The notes below the pieces were generated by a model, which saw nothing but the letters and a program-made list of their open reading frames with translations, was not told the origin of the DNA and made no database searches. Position numbers and translations under genes: made by a program. A stretch of 33,971 nucleotides of DNA from Facilibium subflavum (lineage in GTDB: Bacteria; Pseudomonadota; Gammaproteobacteria; Francisellales; Francisellaceae): NCBI RefSeq assembly GCF_003574485.1, contig NZ_QLIT01000202.1:1-33971 (forward strand), given 5' to 3'. Below are positions 6,446 through 15,610 of the stretch, in pieces (the stretch's first letter is position 1; every line of letters begins with the position of its first letter).

Positions 6446-7903
6446 TTACCATGCAGCAATCGCTGCATCATCTGGATAAAGTTTTTGTGCAAGCTTCTCA
6501 ACTTTAGGTGACTGATAAGCCTCAACAAATTTATGTAAAAGCGGGTCATTTTGATCTTGGTCTCTGACCACGATGATATTGGCAAAAGGTGAGTCTTTGG
6601 GCTCGACAAACAATGCTTGTTTTAAGGTCAGATGTGCTTTTGGCAAGAAATCGTTATTAATCACGGCAAGGCTGACACTGTTTAAATTATTTGCCACCTG
6701 ATCAGCTTGTAATGGAATGATCTGAAGCTTATAGGGGTTAGAAATAACATCATCAAGATTTGCCTTCCAGGTAACCCCTGGCTTTAATTTAATTAAGCCT
6801 GCATCTGCTAAAATCATCAATGCGCGGCCACGATTTGTTGGATCATTTGGAATAGCGACTTTAGCACCAACAGGGACAGCATTAAGTGAGTGTATGCTGT
6901 TAGAGAATAACCCCATTGGATAAATAAAAGTTTTACCAATAGATGTGATTTTATAGCCAAACTGCTTGATCTGGTTTTCTAAAAATGGAATATGTTGAAA
7001 AACATTGGCATCAATATCACCATCACTTAAGGCACGATTAGGCAGGTTATAATCACCAAAAGAGATAAGTTTTACATCTAAGCCATATTTATCAAGGGCG
7101 ATTTGCTTGACTAAGTGCATGATCTTGTCTTGCTCTGGTGATTTTGTATAACCGACCGTAATAATATTTGTTTTCTGTGCTGACTGATAAGTACTATAGC
7201 CAATTTGAGCAACTGATCCGATTGCCAATAAGCCTGTTAGCACCCATACACTGATTAACTTTTTCGTCTGGGTTAAAAACTTCCCATAAGATTGGCATAA
7301 CTGCACTAAGATAATCAGTAAAATAACGCCACCATAAAGCAAAAACAAATTGCCATCGTTATAGCCTTGGAAGTAGGTCAGATCTCCTAAACCGCCACCA
7401 CCAACAATACCAGCCATTGCTGAATAACCAATAAGGCCGATTGTGGTCAGCGTTGCCGCATCAACCAGCAATGTTTTGGCCTCGGGTAAAAGGACTTTAA
7501 AGATGATTTGTGCTTTGGTCGCACCCATCGAATTTGCCGCTTCAATCAAGCCTTTATCCACTTCAGCAATTGCAGATTCAGCAAGCCTTGCATAAAAAGG
7601 CAGTGCGGCAATGGCTAAAGGGACAATTGATGCAGTTGTACCAATTGTTGTGCCAACGATAAGCTTTGTTACCGGGTACAATAAAATCAACAAGATAATA
7701 TAGGGAATGGAGCGGGTAACATTAACAATAAACCCGACAACTGTGTTAAACAGGCGGATGGCTAAATTGTTTTTGTTATAAGATAAATGCAATAATACAC
7801 CCAATATTAATCCACCAACAATAGCAATCACCGTGGCAATAAAAACCATGTAAACAGTCTGCCATGTGGCAAGCAGTAGATTAAAAAGCATTTGCTGCAG
7901 CAT
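6446..7903 (-). CDS. metIQ: Fused methionine ABC transporter permease and binding protein
   Basis: The protein has 485 residues. Residues about 1-215 are MetI, a permease with several membrane helices and the EAA loop EAANSMGATKAQ near 121-132 that contacts MetN. Residues about 218-240 form a further membrane helix. Residues about 246-485 are a MetQ/NlpA-type binding protein (VGYTKSPEQDKI, DIDANVFQHIPFL, PNDPTNRGRAL). The binding domain would be held to the permease on the periplasmic face instead of by a lipid anchor; there is no lipobox Cys. The longest frame starts at TTG 7909, but ATG 7903 has GGAGGT 8 nt upstream and is chosen. The start overlaps metN by 23 nt. Confidence 0.92.
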   Translation of the reverse strand: MLQQMLFNLLLATWQTVYMVFIATVIAIVGGLILGVLLHLSYNKNNLAIRLFNTVVGFIVNVTRSIPYIILLILLYPVTKLIVGTTIGTTASIVPLAIAALPFYARLAESAIAEVDKGLIEAANSMGATKAQIIFKVLLPEAKTLLVDAATLTTIGLIGYSAMAGIVGGGGLGDLTYFQGYNDGNLFLLYGGVILLIILVQLCQSYGKFLTQTKKLISVWVLTGLLAIGSVAQIGYSTYQSAQKTNIITVGYTKSPEQDKIMHLVKQIALDKYGLDVKLISFGDYNLPNRALSDGDIDANVFQHIPFLENQIKQFGYKITSIGKTFIYPMGLFSNSIHSLNAVPVGAKVAIPNDPTNRGRALMILADAGLIKLKPGVTWKANLDDVISNPYKLQIIPLQADQVANNLNSVSLAVINNDFLPKAHLTLKQALFVEPKDSPFANIIVVRDQDQNDPLLHKFVEAYQSPKVEKLAQKLYPDDAAIAAW

Positions 7904-8933
7904 AGCCAATGACCTCCATTTTTAAATCTTGATTATTTAAATAAGTCAACGCATCTTCCCAGCTCTTTTTCTCACCTTGCATGTGGCATATGGTTACACC
8001 AACAGATTGGGATTGTACGCGTTCAATATTTGCCTGGATGATGTTGCATGCAACATTAAATTTCCGGCTAAGTTCAGCAATAACAGGTGTTGTGATAGCA
8101 TCACCAAGAAAAGTTAATTTGATCACAGGGCTTAAGTTTTCACTATGATACGGGTTATCAAACAGCTTTTGCTCGATATCTTCAGGCAATTTTAAATGCA
8201 TACTGTTTTCAGTGAAGTTTTTGGCAATTTTGGTTTTGGGGTTTAAAAACAACTCAGTAACGGTACCAACTTCTTGAATAATCCCTTGGTCAATAATGGC
8301 GACTTTGTCACATATTTTGCGGATAACATCCATTTCATGGGTGATTAATACAATTGTAATACCAAGCTCTTTATTTAACCGCTTTAATAATTTTAAAATC
8401 TGATCCGTTGTTTCAGGGTCAAGTGCAGAAGTTGCTTCATCACATAAAAGGGCAATTGGATCACTGGCTAACGCGCGCGCAATCCCAACACGTTGTTTTT
8501 GGCCGCCGCTTAGCTCATCAGGATAACTTTGTGCTTTTTGTGATAACCCAACCAGATCTAAAAGCTGTGTGACTTTTTCATGAATAGTTGTTTTAGCGAT
8601 GTGCTGCAGCTCCAAGGGAAAGGCAACATTATCGTGCACTGTTCTTGATGATAATAAATTAAAGTGTTGAAATATCATGCCTATTTTCTGCCTTGCTTTT
8701 CGTAAGGCATCAGCTGATTTTTTCGTTAAGTCATCATCATTAATGATTATCGTGCCTTCTGTTGGCTGCTCAAGCAAGTTTAAGCAACGGATCAAAGTGC
8801 TCTTTCCTGCGCCACTTTTACCAATAATGCCAAAAATTTCGCCACTTTTGATCTCAAGATCAATACCATTTAAGGCGATGTGACGCGTATTTTTGCCAAT
8901 ATATTCTTTTTTTAGGCCTTCAATACGAATCAT
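7881..8933 (-). CDS. metN: Methionine import ATP-binding protein MetN
   Basis: This is a 350-residue ABC ATPase. Walker A is GKSGAGKST at 38-46, the signature is LSGGQKQR, Walker B is ALLCDEATSALD, and the switch histidine lies in ITHEMDV. After about residue 265 comes the ACT-like NIL domain of MetN, which in E. coli binds methionine and slows transport. It drives import of L- and D-methionine through the fused MetIQ protein encoded immediately downstream. The ribosome binding site of metIQ lies within the last codons of this gene, so translation is likely coupled. An AAGGG lies 10 nt before the ATG at 8933. Confidence 0.95.
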   Translation of the reverse strand: MIRIEGLKKEYIGKNTRHIALNGIDLEIKSGEIFGIIGKSGAGKSTLIRCLNLLEQPTEGTIIINDDDLTKKSADALRKARQKIGMIFQHFNLLSSRTVHDNVAFPLELQHIAKTTIHEKVTQLLDLVGLSQKAQSYPDELSGGQKQRVGIARALASDPIALLCDEATSALDPETTDQILKLLKRLNKELGITIVLITHEMDVIRKICDKVAIIDQGIIQEVGTVTELFLNPKTKIAKNFTENSMHLKLPEDIEQKLFDNPYHSENLSPVIKLTFLGDAITTPVIAELSRKFNVACNIIQANIERVQSQSVGVTICHMQGEKKSWEDALTYLNNQDLKMEVIGYAAANAF

Positions 8934-9225
8934 AGTTGTTATACCCTTCGTTTTGTAGAAATAAATGGTTAAAAAAATATCCTAGCAAGGTTTATCAGCA
9001 AAAGGAAAGGAAAAATTGATTTTATTCGATTAAGGCCAGATACAGAGCATTTTAAAGCCGTATTTTTTATAATTGATTGGTGTTACGCACTTTCCATTTT
9101 TGCATATTCTTTCAAGGACTTCTCATTAAGTCTGGTTTAATAATCATCATGTGGATCGCCACCAAGCGGCGGATGATGAGATTAAAAATAAATAGAATGT
9201 GAAAAATGGATAAGAGGTGTAAGAA
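8934..9225. other. Noncoding gap between metN and pepA
   Basis: This 292-bp gap holds no convincing gene. Its metN-proximal part must carry the metN promoter, though I see no good -35/-10 pair. Its pepA-proximal part is occupied by the folded element at 9094-9209. No riboswitch class that I recognise, including SAM-binding types, is apparent. Confidence 0.6.
9094..9209 (+). ncRNA. Candidate structured element (three-stem junction)
   Basis: An outer stem pairs 9094-9109 with 9195-9209: 15 pairs with one bulged G. Inside are two hairpins. One pairs GGACTT (9116-9121) with AAGTCT (9128-9133). The other pairs 9141-9150 with 9173-9184 around a CGCC/GGCG inner stem (9157-9160 with 9168-9171). Two non-Watson-Crick positions are G-U pairs if the plus strand is transcribed but A-C mismatches on the minus strand, which favours a plus-strand RNA. 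It could instead be a small palindromic repeat, or the 3' end of the pepA message. It is not a standard terminator, having no U tract. Confidence 0.4.
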
Positions 9226-10632
9226 TTATTTTATTTGATCGAGGATATATTGCACTAATAATGGTACTGGGCGGCCGGTAGCATTGGCTTTTTCAAAAGT
9301 ACCCATAGCACTGCCTGCTGTATCTAAATGTGCCCAGCGATATTTCTCAGTAAAGCGTGACAAGAAAAGTGCGGCAGTAATACTGCCAGCAGCACTGCCA
9401 CCAATGTTATTCATATCGGCAATCTCGCTTTTAAGCATTTCATGATAGTCTTGGAACAAAGGTAAATGCCATGCAGGGTCGTTTGCCTTTTGGGCCGCTG
9501 TTTTTAAGCTTTCAACCAAAGCATCATCATTACCAAACAATCCACTTATTCCACCGCCAAGTGAAACAACCATCGCGCCAGTTAGTGTGGCAATATCAAT
9601 GACAACTTCCGGGTTGTATTTTTCAATATAAGTTAGTGTATCACATAGGGCAAGGCGACCTTCGGCATCTGTATTCCCAATCTCAACAGATAAACCTTGC
9701 ATGCTTTTTAATACATCACCTGGGCGATAAGATTTGCCATCAATTGAGTTTTCAACCAAAGCAACAGCGCCGATAACATTAACAGGCAGCTTAAGATCAG
9801 TAATGGCTTTCATCACGCCATAAACTGCAGCAGCACCACCCATATCCATTTTCATGGTGCCCATGCCTTGCCAGGGTTTTAAACATAAGCCACCGGTATC
9901 ATAAACCATACCTTTTCCAACAAGAACAAGTGGCTTTTGATCTTTTTGGCCGCCAAAATATTCCATACAGGCAATATAGCTTGGCATTGATGAACCACGA
10001 CCTACAGCGGTAATACAACCCATGCCTAGCTTGTGCATATCATCTTCAGTTAAATAGTGAAGATTAAGCTTATCATTTTGCTGTGCAAGCTTTTTTGCCT
10101 CATTAAGCATATAGTCGGTATCACAGATATTAGCAGGAAGGTTTTTTAAATCTTTTGCATAGTTTTGTCCTTGTGCAATGCATTGGGCAAGGTGAATCTG
10201 TTTTTGAGCTTCTTCTACATGATTAGATTGAATCTCAACATGCTCTAATACATATGTTTGCTTTTCTTCTTTTAATTGATCAAACTTATAAGCGGCATTA
10301 ACAAGCGCTTCAACAAAAACGCGAGTTGCATTTTCACCAAGTTTTTCAGCATTTACGGCAACCTTGGTGATATTCAGCGATTTTAATTGATTAAAAACGG
10401 CATTAATCGTTTTACGAATACCGGTAATGGTAAGTTTGTCTTGTTTACCTAAGCCTGCAGCAATATAACAATGTGCATCCGTCGTAACAGGTAAAACTTC
10501 TGAGAGTTTTGCCTTGAAAAAGCCATTATCAAGGCTTTTTTGAATCGATGTGATATTACTTTTTTCACCTTCAAATAAAAATATAATTTGTGCACTGCTG
10601 TTGTTTAGCTGTTTAACGGCTGAAATCTTCAC
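9226..10632 (-). CDS. pepA: Leucyl/cytosol aminopeptidase (M17)
   Basis: The protein has 468 residues, somewhat shorter than E. coli PepA (503). All metal and catalytic residues align with E. coli PepA at a constant offset of 30: K240, D245, K252, D263, D322, E324 and R326, within GKGMVYDTGG, KMDMGGAAAV and NTDAEGRLALCD. M17 enzymes are cytosolic two-metal exopeptidases that remove N-terminal residues from peptides; some also bind DNA. The start is GTG at 10632, with GAGGA 4 nt upstream. It is transcribed divergently from metG, and the perfect inverted repeat at 10689-10717 lies about 57 bp upstream. Confidence 0.95.
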   Translation of the reverse strand: MKISAVKQLNNSSAQIIFLFEGEKSNITSIQKSLDNGFFKAKLSEVLPVTTDAHCYIAAGLGKQDKLTITGIRKTINAVFNQLKSLNITKVAVNAEKLGENATRVFVEALVNAAYKFDQLKEEKQTYVLEHVEIQSNHVEEAQKQIHLAQCIAQGQNYAKDLKNLPANICDTDYMLNEAKKLAQQNDKLNLHYLTEDDMHKLGMGCITAVGRGSSMPSYIACMEYFGGQKDQKPLVLVGKGMVYDTGGLCLKPWQGMGTMKMDMGGAAAVYGVMKAITDLKLPVNVIGAVALVENSIDGKSYRPGDVLKSMQGLSVEIGNTDAEGRLALCDTLTYIEKYNPEVVIDIATLTGAMVVSLGGGISGLFGNDDALVESLKTAAQKANDPAWHLPLFQDYHEMLKSEIADMNNIGGSAAGSITAALFLSRFTEKYRWAHLDTAGSAMGTFEKANATGRPVPLLVQYILDQIK

Positions 10633-10688
10633 TTTATCCTCGCTTAAATTTTAATATTTATATTGTTTTTTAAAAAAATTGCCTGACT

Positions 10689-10717
10689 TTATGTAAATGT
10701 CCCCATAATTTACATAA
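10689..10717. promoter_or_regulatory. Perfect 10-bp inverted repeat, operator-like
   Basis: The arms TTATGTAAAT (10689-10698) and ATTTACATAA (10708-10717) are exact reverse complements separated by 9 bp. The site lies in the pepA/metG divergent gap, 57 bp from the pepA start and upstream of the metG promoter. Its size and symmetry suit a dimeric helix-turn-helix regulator. I do not recognise the motif. Confidence 0.55.
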
Positions 10718-10823
10718 ACGTAACGTATTTTATAAAAGTGTCTCAAATTATCTCTTTTGAATCAAGGTGATACTAGCAAGTGCCAGATGAAAGAAGAAGA
10801 AATAAAGTTCATGACAAGAGTAC

Positions 10824-10852
10824 TGTAAAACGATCTATAAGTGGTATATAAT
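10824..10852 (+). promoter_or_regulatory. Candidate sigma-70 promoter of metG
   Basis: A consensus -10 TATAAT at 10847-10852 lies 17 bp after TGTAAA (10824-10829), a partial -35 match. The predicted start site leaves about 25 nt of leader before the metG ATG. Confidence 0.55.
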
Positions 10853-10883
10853 AAGCGCCATTGTAAATGATTCTGATAATTTT

Positions 10884-12914
10884 ATGCGAAATATTTTGGT
10901 GACAAATGCCTTGCCATATGCCAATGGCCATCTTCATTTAGGACATATGTTAGGTTATATCCAGTCGGATATTTGGGTGCGCTTTCAAAAATCACAAAAC
11001 CATCAATGCCATTTCGTGTGTGGCAGTGATACGCATGGCACACCAATTATGCTTAAAGCGCAAAAGGAGGGGATTCGTCCGGAAAAACTTGTTGCTGAAA
11101 TGGCGCAATCTCATCTGAATGATTTTATGGATTTTGAGGTTGAGTTTGACAATTATCACTCGACACATAATACCTTAAATCAGGAAATTGTTGAGGATAT
11201 TTACAAAAAGCTTCAAGCCAATAATTTGATTGAGACAAGAGAAATTGCCCAGGCGTATGACCCTAAGGCAAACATGTTTTTGCCAGATCGATTTGTAAAA
11301 GGAATATGCCCGAAATGTAAGGCACCTGATCAGTATGGCGATAGTTGTGAGGTATGCAGTGCAACGTATTCCCCACTTGATTTAATTGCGCCAAGATCGG
11401 TTGTGACCGGTGAGTGTCCAATTGAAAAAACAAGCGAGCACTATTTCTTTAAATTGAGTAGCTTAAGCCAGGATATTGAGAAGTGGATGAAGAGTAATAA
11501 GGCACTACAGCCTGAGATTAATAACAAATTAAAAGAGTGGTTTCAATCAGGTCTGCAAGATTGGGACATCTCACGTGATGCGCCTTATTTTGGTTTTCCC
11601 ATTCCTGGAACCAATGAGCAGAAATATTTTTATGTCTGGTTAGATGCGCCCATGGGTTATTTAGCCAGTTTTAAAGATTTCTGCAATAAAGCAGGTATTG
11701 ACTTTGACAGCTATTGGAAACAAGACTCCCAAGCGGAACTTTATCATTTTATTGGTAAAGACATTGTGTATTTTCACGCACTTTTTTGGCCAGCAATTTT
11801 GCATGCTGTAGGCTATCGCACACCAACGGGTGTGTTTGCCAATGGTTTTTTAACCATCAATGGGCAAAAAATGTCGAAATCACGCGGAACGTTTATTTCA
11901 GCTAGAACTTATTTAAATCATTTGCATGCCGACTATCTGCGTTATTATTTTGCTTGCAAGCTAACGACCAAAATTGATGATATTGATTTGAACCTGACTG
12001 ATTTTATTCAAAAAGTAAATTCAGACTTGGTGGGGAAAGTTGTAAATATTGCAAGCCGTTGCGCAGGTTTTATTCATAAACGTTTTGATGGGATGCTATC
12101 TGATAATGTGATTGATCAGGATCTGGTTGATGAATTCACACAGGTGCATGACAAGATTACCCAGTGTTTTGAAACACGTGATTTTGCGCAGGCAATGCGT
12201 ATCATTATGAATCTGGCGGATAAGGCAAATCAGTTTGTCGACCAGCATAAACCATGGCAACTTATTAAAGAAAAAGGCAATGAACAAATTGTACATGATG
12301 TTTGTAGTCTTGGTGTTAACCTGTTTAAAATAATTATGGGTTATTTAAAGCCTGTTGTACCGGCTTTGGCATTAAAGGCTGAGCAGTTTTTGAATATATC
12401 ACAACTGGCGTGGGCAGAGATTCCAGCGCTATTATTGAATCACAAAATAAATAAGTTCAAACCTTTATTAGCTCGTATTGAGCAAGATAAAATTGAGGCG
12501 ATTTTAATGGAGACGAAAAATATGCAGGCACAACAGGAGAAAGCAGCGATAATAGAGGCTGATAACGTTGAAAATGCACTTGATATTGCAGATGAAATAG
12601 CGATTGATGATTTTATGAAGGTCGATCTTCGTATTGCTAAAATCATTGCGGCTGATCATGTTGAAGGTGCGGATAAACTACTTCGTTTAATGCTGGATTT
12701 AGGTGGTTTGCAAAAGCAGGTATTTGCTGGCATTAAATCAGCGTATAATCCAGAAGACTTAATAGGCAAGCATACAGTGATGGTTGCAAACCTTGCGCCA
12801 AGGAAAATGCGTTTTGGTTTATCTGAAGGCATGGTGCTTGCAGCAGGGGATGGTAAGGGATTGTATTTGTTAGAACCGCATGAAGGTGCAAAACCTGGAA
12901 TGCGAGTTCGTTAG
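10884..12914 (+). CDS. metG: Methionyl-tRNA synthetase
   Basis: The protein has 676 residues, the long MetRS form. The class I signature HLGH is at 18-21 and KMSKS is at 329-333. A zinc knuckle has cysteines at 142, 145, 155 and 158. The C-terminal 110 residues (from about 570, [14 protein letters not shown] to PGMRVR) form the EMAP/Trbp111-type tRNA-binding and dimerisation domain. It charges initiator and elongator tRNA-Met in the cytosol. No clear Shine-Dalgarno sequence precedes the ATG at 10884; the leader is A+T-rich instead. It is encoded near metN/metIQ, so methionine uptake and charging are neighbours although on opposite strands. Confidence 0.97.
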   Translation: MRNILVTNALPYANGHLHLGHMLGYIQSDIWVRFQKSQNHQCHFVCGSDTHGTPIMLKAQKEGIRPEKLVAEMAQSHLNDFMDFEVEFDNYHSTHNTLNQEIVEDIYKKLQANNLIETREIAQAYDPKANMFLPDRFVKGICPKCKAPDQYGDSCEVCSATYSPLDLIAPRSVVTGECPIEKTSEHYFFKLSSLSQDIEKWMKSNKALQPEINNKLKEWFQSGLQDWDISRDAPYFGFPIPGTNEQKYFYVWLDAPMGYLASFKDFCNKAGIDFDSYWKQDSQAELYHFIGKDIVYFHALFWPAILHAVGYRTPTGVFANGFLTINGQKMSKSRGTFISARTYLNHLHADYLRYYFACKLTTKIDDIDLNLTDFIQKVNSDLVGKVVNIASRCAGFIHKRFDGMLSDNVIDQDLVDEFTQVHDKITQCFETRDFAQAMRIIMNLADKANQFVDQHKPWQLIKEKGNEQIVHDVCSLGVNLFKIIMGYLKPVVPALALKAEQFLNISQLAWAEIPALLLNHKINKFKPLLARIEQDKIEAILMETKNMQAQQEKAAIIEADNVENALDIADEIAIDDFMKVDLRIAKIIAADHVEGADKLLRLMLDLGGLQKQVFAGIKSAYNPEDLIGKHTVMVANLAPRKMRFGLSEGMVLAAGDGKGLYLLEPHEGAKPGMRVR

Positions 12915-12943
12915 TTATATCTTAATAAACATTATCAAATGAT

Positions 12944-14155
12944 TTATTCATATGATAGATTTGTTATCAGCCGGTCATATTCTTGATGTGACTGGCGCAC
13001 ACAATCCTCCATTGCCAGCCGTGTAAAGTAGTTACCACTTAAATAAAGCTGGCTTTCTTTATGTAATAGCTGATAAAGCGCATCTAAGAATGTCTTATGT
13101 TTTGCATGATACATTGGTACGATGTTTTGCTTGTGATGTATGTCGATAACAGCCGTTTTTTTAATTGCTAATTTTGCTAAAAAGTGTGTAATAAGCGTTT
13201 GTATAGGGGTGTTTATATCATGAAAATGTATGCTAAATCCTCGGTAATCAGGATGATCAATAACATCACGAGAAACCATGGCATAAAAGTCCTGCTCAAC
13301 GCCAATAATCCCAGCTAAAGGTTTAATGTGGCTTGTCTGGCTTTTATCAAGGATAATGCCTGCCGTATGAATAATTGATTTTTTGGGTTGATAATGAAGT
13401 GTTGCTATTGGATGGTTTATTTGTGCAAGCAGGGCTTGTGTAATATGCCATGGTGTGGCAAGCAGCAATTTCTCACTGTAAAAGTCCTCTTTGCTTGTTT
13501 GAATGTGCCATAAACCATTGCGATAACAAATTTTATGGCATTCATGATCGAGTTTCAGGTCATATTCCTTAGAATCAAGATGACAAAACAGACTTTGCAT
13601 CCCGTTTTTAAAAGTAAAACTTCTTGGGTAAGCTTTGTTTTTTTGACGTTTTTTAAATAAAAATTCGGCAGGGAAGTTTTGGCTTTTTTGGCATAAGACA
13701 GCATTAAAACAGTATTGTAAGGTTTCTTGATAATTACGTTGGCCAAACAAAAATGAAAAGTATTGTGATACGGTTTTATCATTGGCTTTTATTAAATTAA
13801 ATAATGGCCAGCCGACCCCGGCGCGTATCAAATTTAATTCACTTAGGATAGATGTAATACAACCATCTTTGCTCATAAGCTTAAATGGCTGCTTTTGTCT
13901 TTTTTGAAGGTGGTTAATTGTCCTATTTTGTTGGCAGTACGCAATAAGATGATGATAGGAGTTATAAACGGTGTGTGCGCCCATTTCAAGCCAAAACGAT
14001 GGTGCTTTACTTGAAACAATGGTTTCAATACAACCGCCTAATTGATTATTTTTTTCTATGACAACCGTAGACAAGCCCTGGTTTGCTGCTTTTTGTGCAA
14101 AACTTACACCTGAGATACCCCCACCAATCACAGCAACTTGGTAATGATTCATCAT
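12944..14155 (-). CDS. FAD-dependent oxidoreductase, protoporphyrinogen oxidase-like
   Basis: The protein has 403 residues. It has an N-terminal dinucleotide-binding motif VIGGGISGVSFA (G11-G16) followed by IEKNNQLGGCIET, the start typical of the amine oxidase / protoporphyrinogen oxidase superfamily. The C-terminal LYLSGNYFTRLAMEDCVRQS matches the second FAD-contact motif of that group, where a glycine-rich stretch precedes a helix. Middle residues are divergent. A porphyrinogen oxidase role is possible, but no haem gene is adjacent. Its ATG (14155, or 14152) overlaps the truD stop by 4 nt, implying coupled translation. It ends 29 bp from the end of metG, facing it. Confidence 0.75.
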   Translation of the reverse strand: MMNHYQVAVIGGGISGVSFAQKAANQGLSTVVIEKNNQLGGCIETIVSSKAPSFWLEMGAHTVYNSYHHLIAYCQQNRTINHLQKRQKQPFKLMSKDGCITSILSELNLIRAGVGWPLFNLIKANDKTVSQYFSFLFGQRNYQETLQYCFNAVLCQKSQNFPAEFLFKKRQKNKAYPRSFTFKNGMQSLFCHLDSKEYDLKLDHECHKICYRNGLWHIQTSKEDFYSEKLLLATPWHITQALLAQINHPIATLHYQPKKSIIHTAGIILDKSQTSHIKPLAGIIGVEQDFYAMVSRDVIDHPDYRGFSIHFHDINTPIQTLITHFLAKLAIKKTAVIDIHHKQNIVPMYHAKHKTFLDALYQLLHKESQLYLSGNYFTRLAMEDCVRQSHQEYDRLITNLSYE

Positions 14156-15159
14156 GCATCCTGATTAAGATAGCTTTCAGAGTGACTTAAAGCATCAACC
14201 AGGCTTGTTGCATAACTGCCACAAGGCAAGCTGAAATCAAGCTTTAATAAATGGTTATCGTGGTCAAATTCATAGGTTATATCCTGGGGTATAATCAAAG
14301 TGCTGCGAAATTGCATATCCATTTTATTTATTAAAAAATCGACATATTGCTGATGCTTGCGGCAAAAATCCTGATATTGCGTTAAGGCATTGTGTTGAAA
14401 ATGCAGCTTTTGCTCCTTGCCAACCAGCACGCCTGCAAGCGCTAATTTATGCAATTTTATCCGCTGGTTGATATCTTCAAGGGTTTCATCTGTCACCATA
14501 AAAAAGCTATTGCTGTTGATAAGCCCGACAATATCGCCAGGCATTGCTTTATATAAGGTGTTTTGTTGTTTTTTATAGTCAATATAGGCATTAAATAGAT
14601 AGGCGCGAATGACAGAATATAGGAAACCCTGCTCACTTTTTTCCGGTTGATATTCCCCAGCAATCCATTGTTGCGCTTTTTCAAGATTGTCAAATCCAAA
14701 GCGTTGTATACCGTAATAGTTTAAAAAGCCATTGGTTTTGATCTGTTCTAATTTTGTCTGAATATCTGTGAAAGGCTGGCTTACTTCACGTATTACCAAT
14801 GAAAAGCGGTTAAATTTATGCGTGCCAATTTTAAGCTTTTTGTGATGGCGTGTGATATCTAACAGGGTGATGCCTGGATGATGAAAACCACTGAAATCTA
14901 TTTCCTTTTTACCTGGATAATAAACAGAAATCCATTGTCTGGTGATTGCATGTTTATCTTTTAAACCAGAGTAGCCAATATGATGTCTGGGCAGATTGCA
15001 AAACTGTGCCAGTTTCTTAATAAGCTCTTTTGTATTGATTCCTGTTTTTTCAATATATAACCAAATGTGCTCACCTTCACCTGTGAGATTAAAATCAATC
15101 TCTTCTGTAACAATAAAATCAGCAGGAGACTGTTTTAACAGGCCGATATTATTTGTCAT
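14152..15159 (-). CDS. truD: tRNA pseudouridine(13) synthase TruD
   Basis: The protein has 335 residues, close to the E. coli length of 349. The family motif GYSGLKDKHAITRQW contains the catalytic Asp, D68. The FLNYYGIQRFG segment and the late CGSYATSLVDAL tail are also family marks. TruD converts U13 of tRNA-Glu to pseudouridine. Its start at 15159 lies inside the end of the upstream yhcB-like gene (11-nt overlap), and its stop overlaps the flavin oxidoreductase start, so the three genes form one tight run. Confidence 0.95.
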   Translation of the reverse strand: MTNNIGLLKQSPADFIVTEEIDFNLTGEGEHIWLYIEKTGINTKELIKKLAQFCNLPRHHIGYSGLKDKHAITRQWISVYYPGKKEIDFSGFHHPGITLLDITRHHKKLKIGTHKFNRFSLVIREVSQPFTDIQTKLEQIKTNGFLNYYGIQRFGFDNLEKAQQWIAGEYQPEKSEQGFLYSVIRAYLFNAYIDYKKQQNTLYKAMPGDIVGLINSNSFFMVTDETLEDINQRIKLHKLALAGVLVGKEQKLHFQHNALTQYQDFCRKHQQYVDFLINKMDMQFRSTLIIPQDITYEFDHDNHLLKLDFSLPCGSYATSLVDALSHSESYLNQDA

Positions 15160-15538
15160 TCTTACTCTCGGCGTAGTCTTTTGGCACTATATGTCTGGTT
15201 GATTTATTTTCATCGTTGGTGTTATCGGTTTTCAATGTATCTACACTGCTTAAAAAGTTTTGTACATGTGTATCTTTATGCCCAACAGGTGATAAATTAA
15301 GCTTAACACGATACTCTTGTGCATGTTGTTGCAGCTTAGAGAATTCCTGATAAATATTTTCCATAATCTCCTGGGTCTTATAGACGTGTTCATTAATGGT
15401 TGTTTGGTAATGTGCTAATTCTTCTTTTGCTTTGTCAAGTTCCTGCTGTACTGATGTATTTGCTTTTTTCATTACAAAGCCAATAAAAAAGCCGACAATA
15501 AACGCACCAATAATTGACAAAACCAAAGCTAAAATCAT
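15149..15538 (-). CDS. zapG: YhcB/ZapG-like single-span membrane protein (DUF1043)
   Basis: The protein has 129 residues. A membrane helix at about 2-22 (ILALVLSIIGAFIVGFFIGF) is followed by KK and a coiled-coil region (about 28-80) rich in Gln and Glu. Then comes a low-complexity polar tail with LNLSPVGHKD, a part of the family that is usually conserved. YhcB in E. coli is an inner membrane protein linked to cell division and envelope growth. The tail beyond about residue 100 appears disordered. It is the first gene of a run with truD. Confidence 0.75.
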   Translation of the reverse strand: MILALVLSIIGAFIVGFFIGFVMKKANTSVQQELDKAKEELAHYQTTINEHVYKTQEIMENIYQEFSKLQQHAQEYRVKLNLSPVGHKDTHVQNFLSSVDTLKTDNTNDENKSTRHIVPKDYAESKNDK

Positions 15539-15610
15539 CTCATCTCCTTTTGTGGAAAAAGTGTGTAGTTACTTTATTGTAACGCTTCTAAGCGGGAAAT
15601 AATAGTGAAT

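Noticed and set aside
6337-6609. 90-codon frame between metIQ and the GNAT-NTF2 gene
   Set aside because: It overlaps both metIQ and the next gene in another frame and shows no protein-like features.
7904-7909. TTG start for metIQ
   Set aside because: The TTG lies only 2 nt from GGAGGT; ATG 7903 has the proper 8-nt spacing.
8934-9225. SAM or other known methionine riboswitch upstream of metN
   Set aside because: The folded element lies far from metN, reads better on the opposite strand, and shows no riboswitch core that I recognise.
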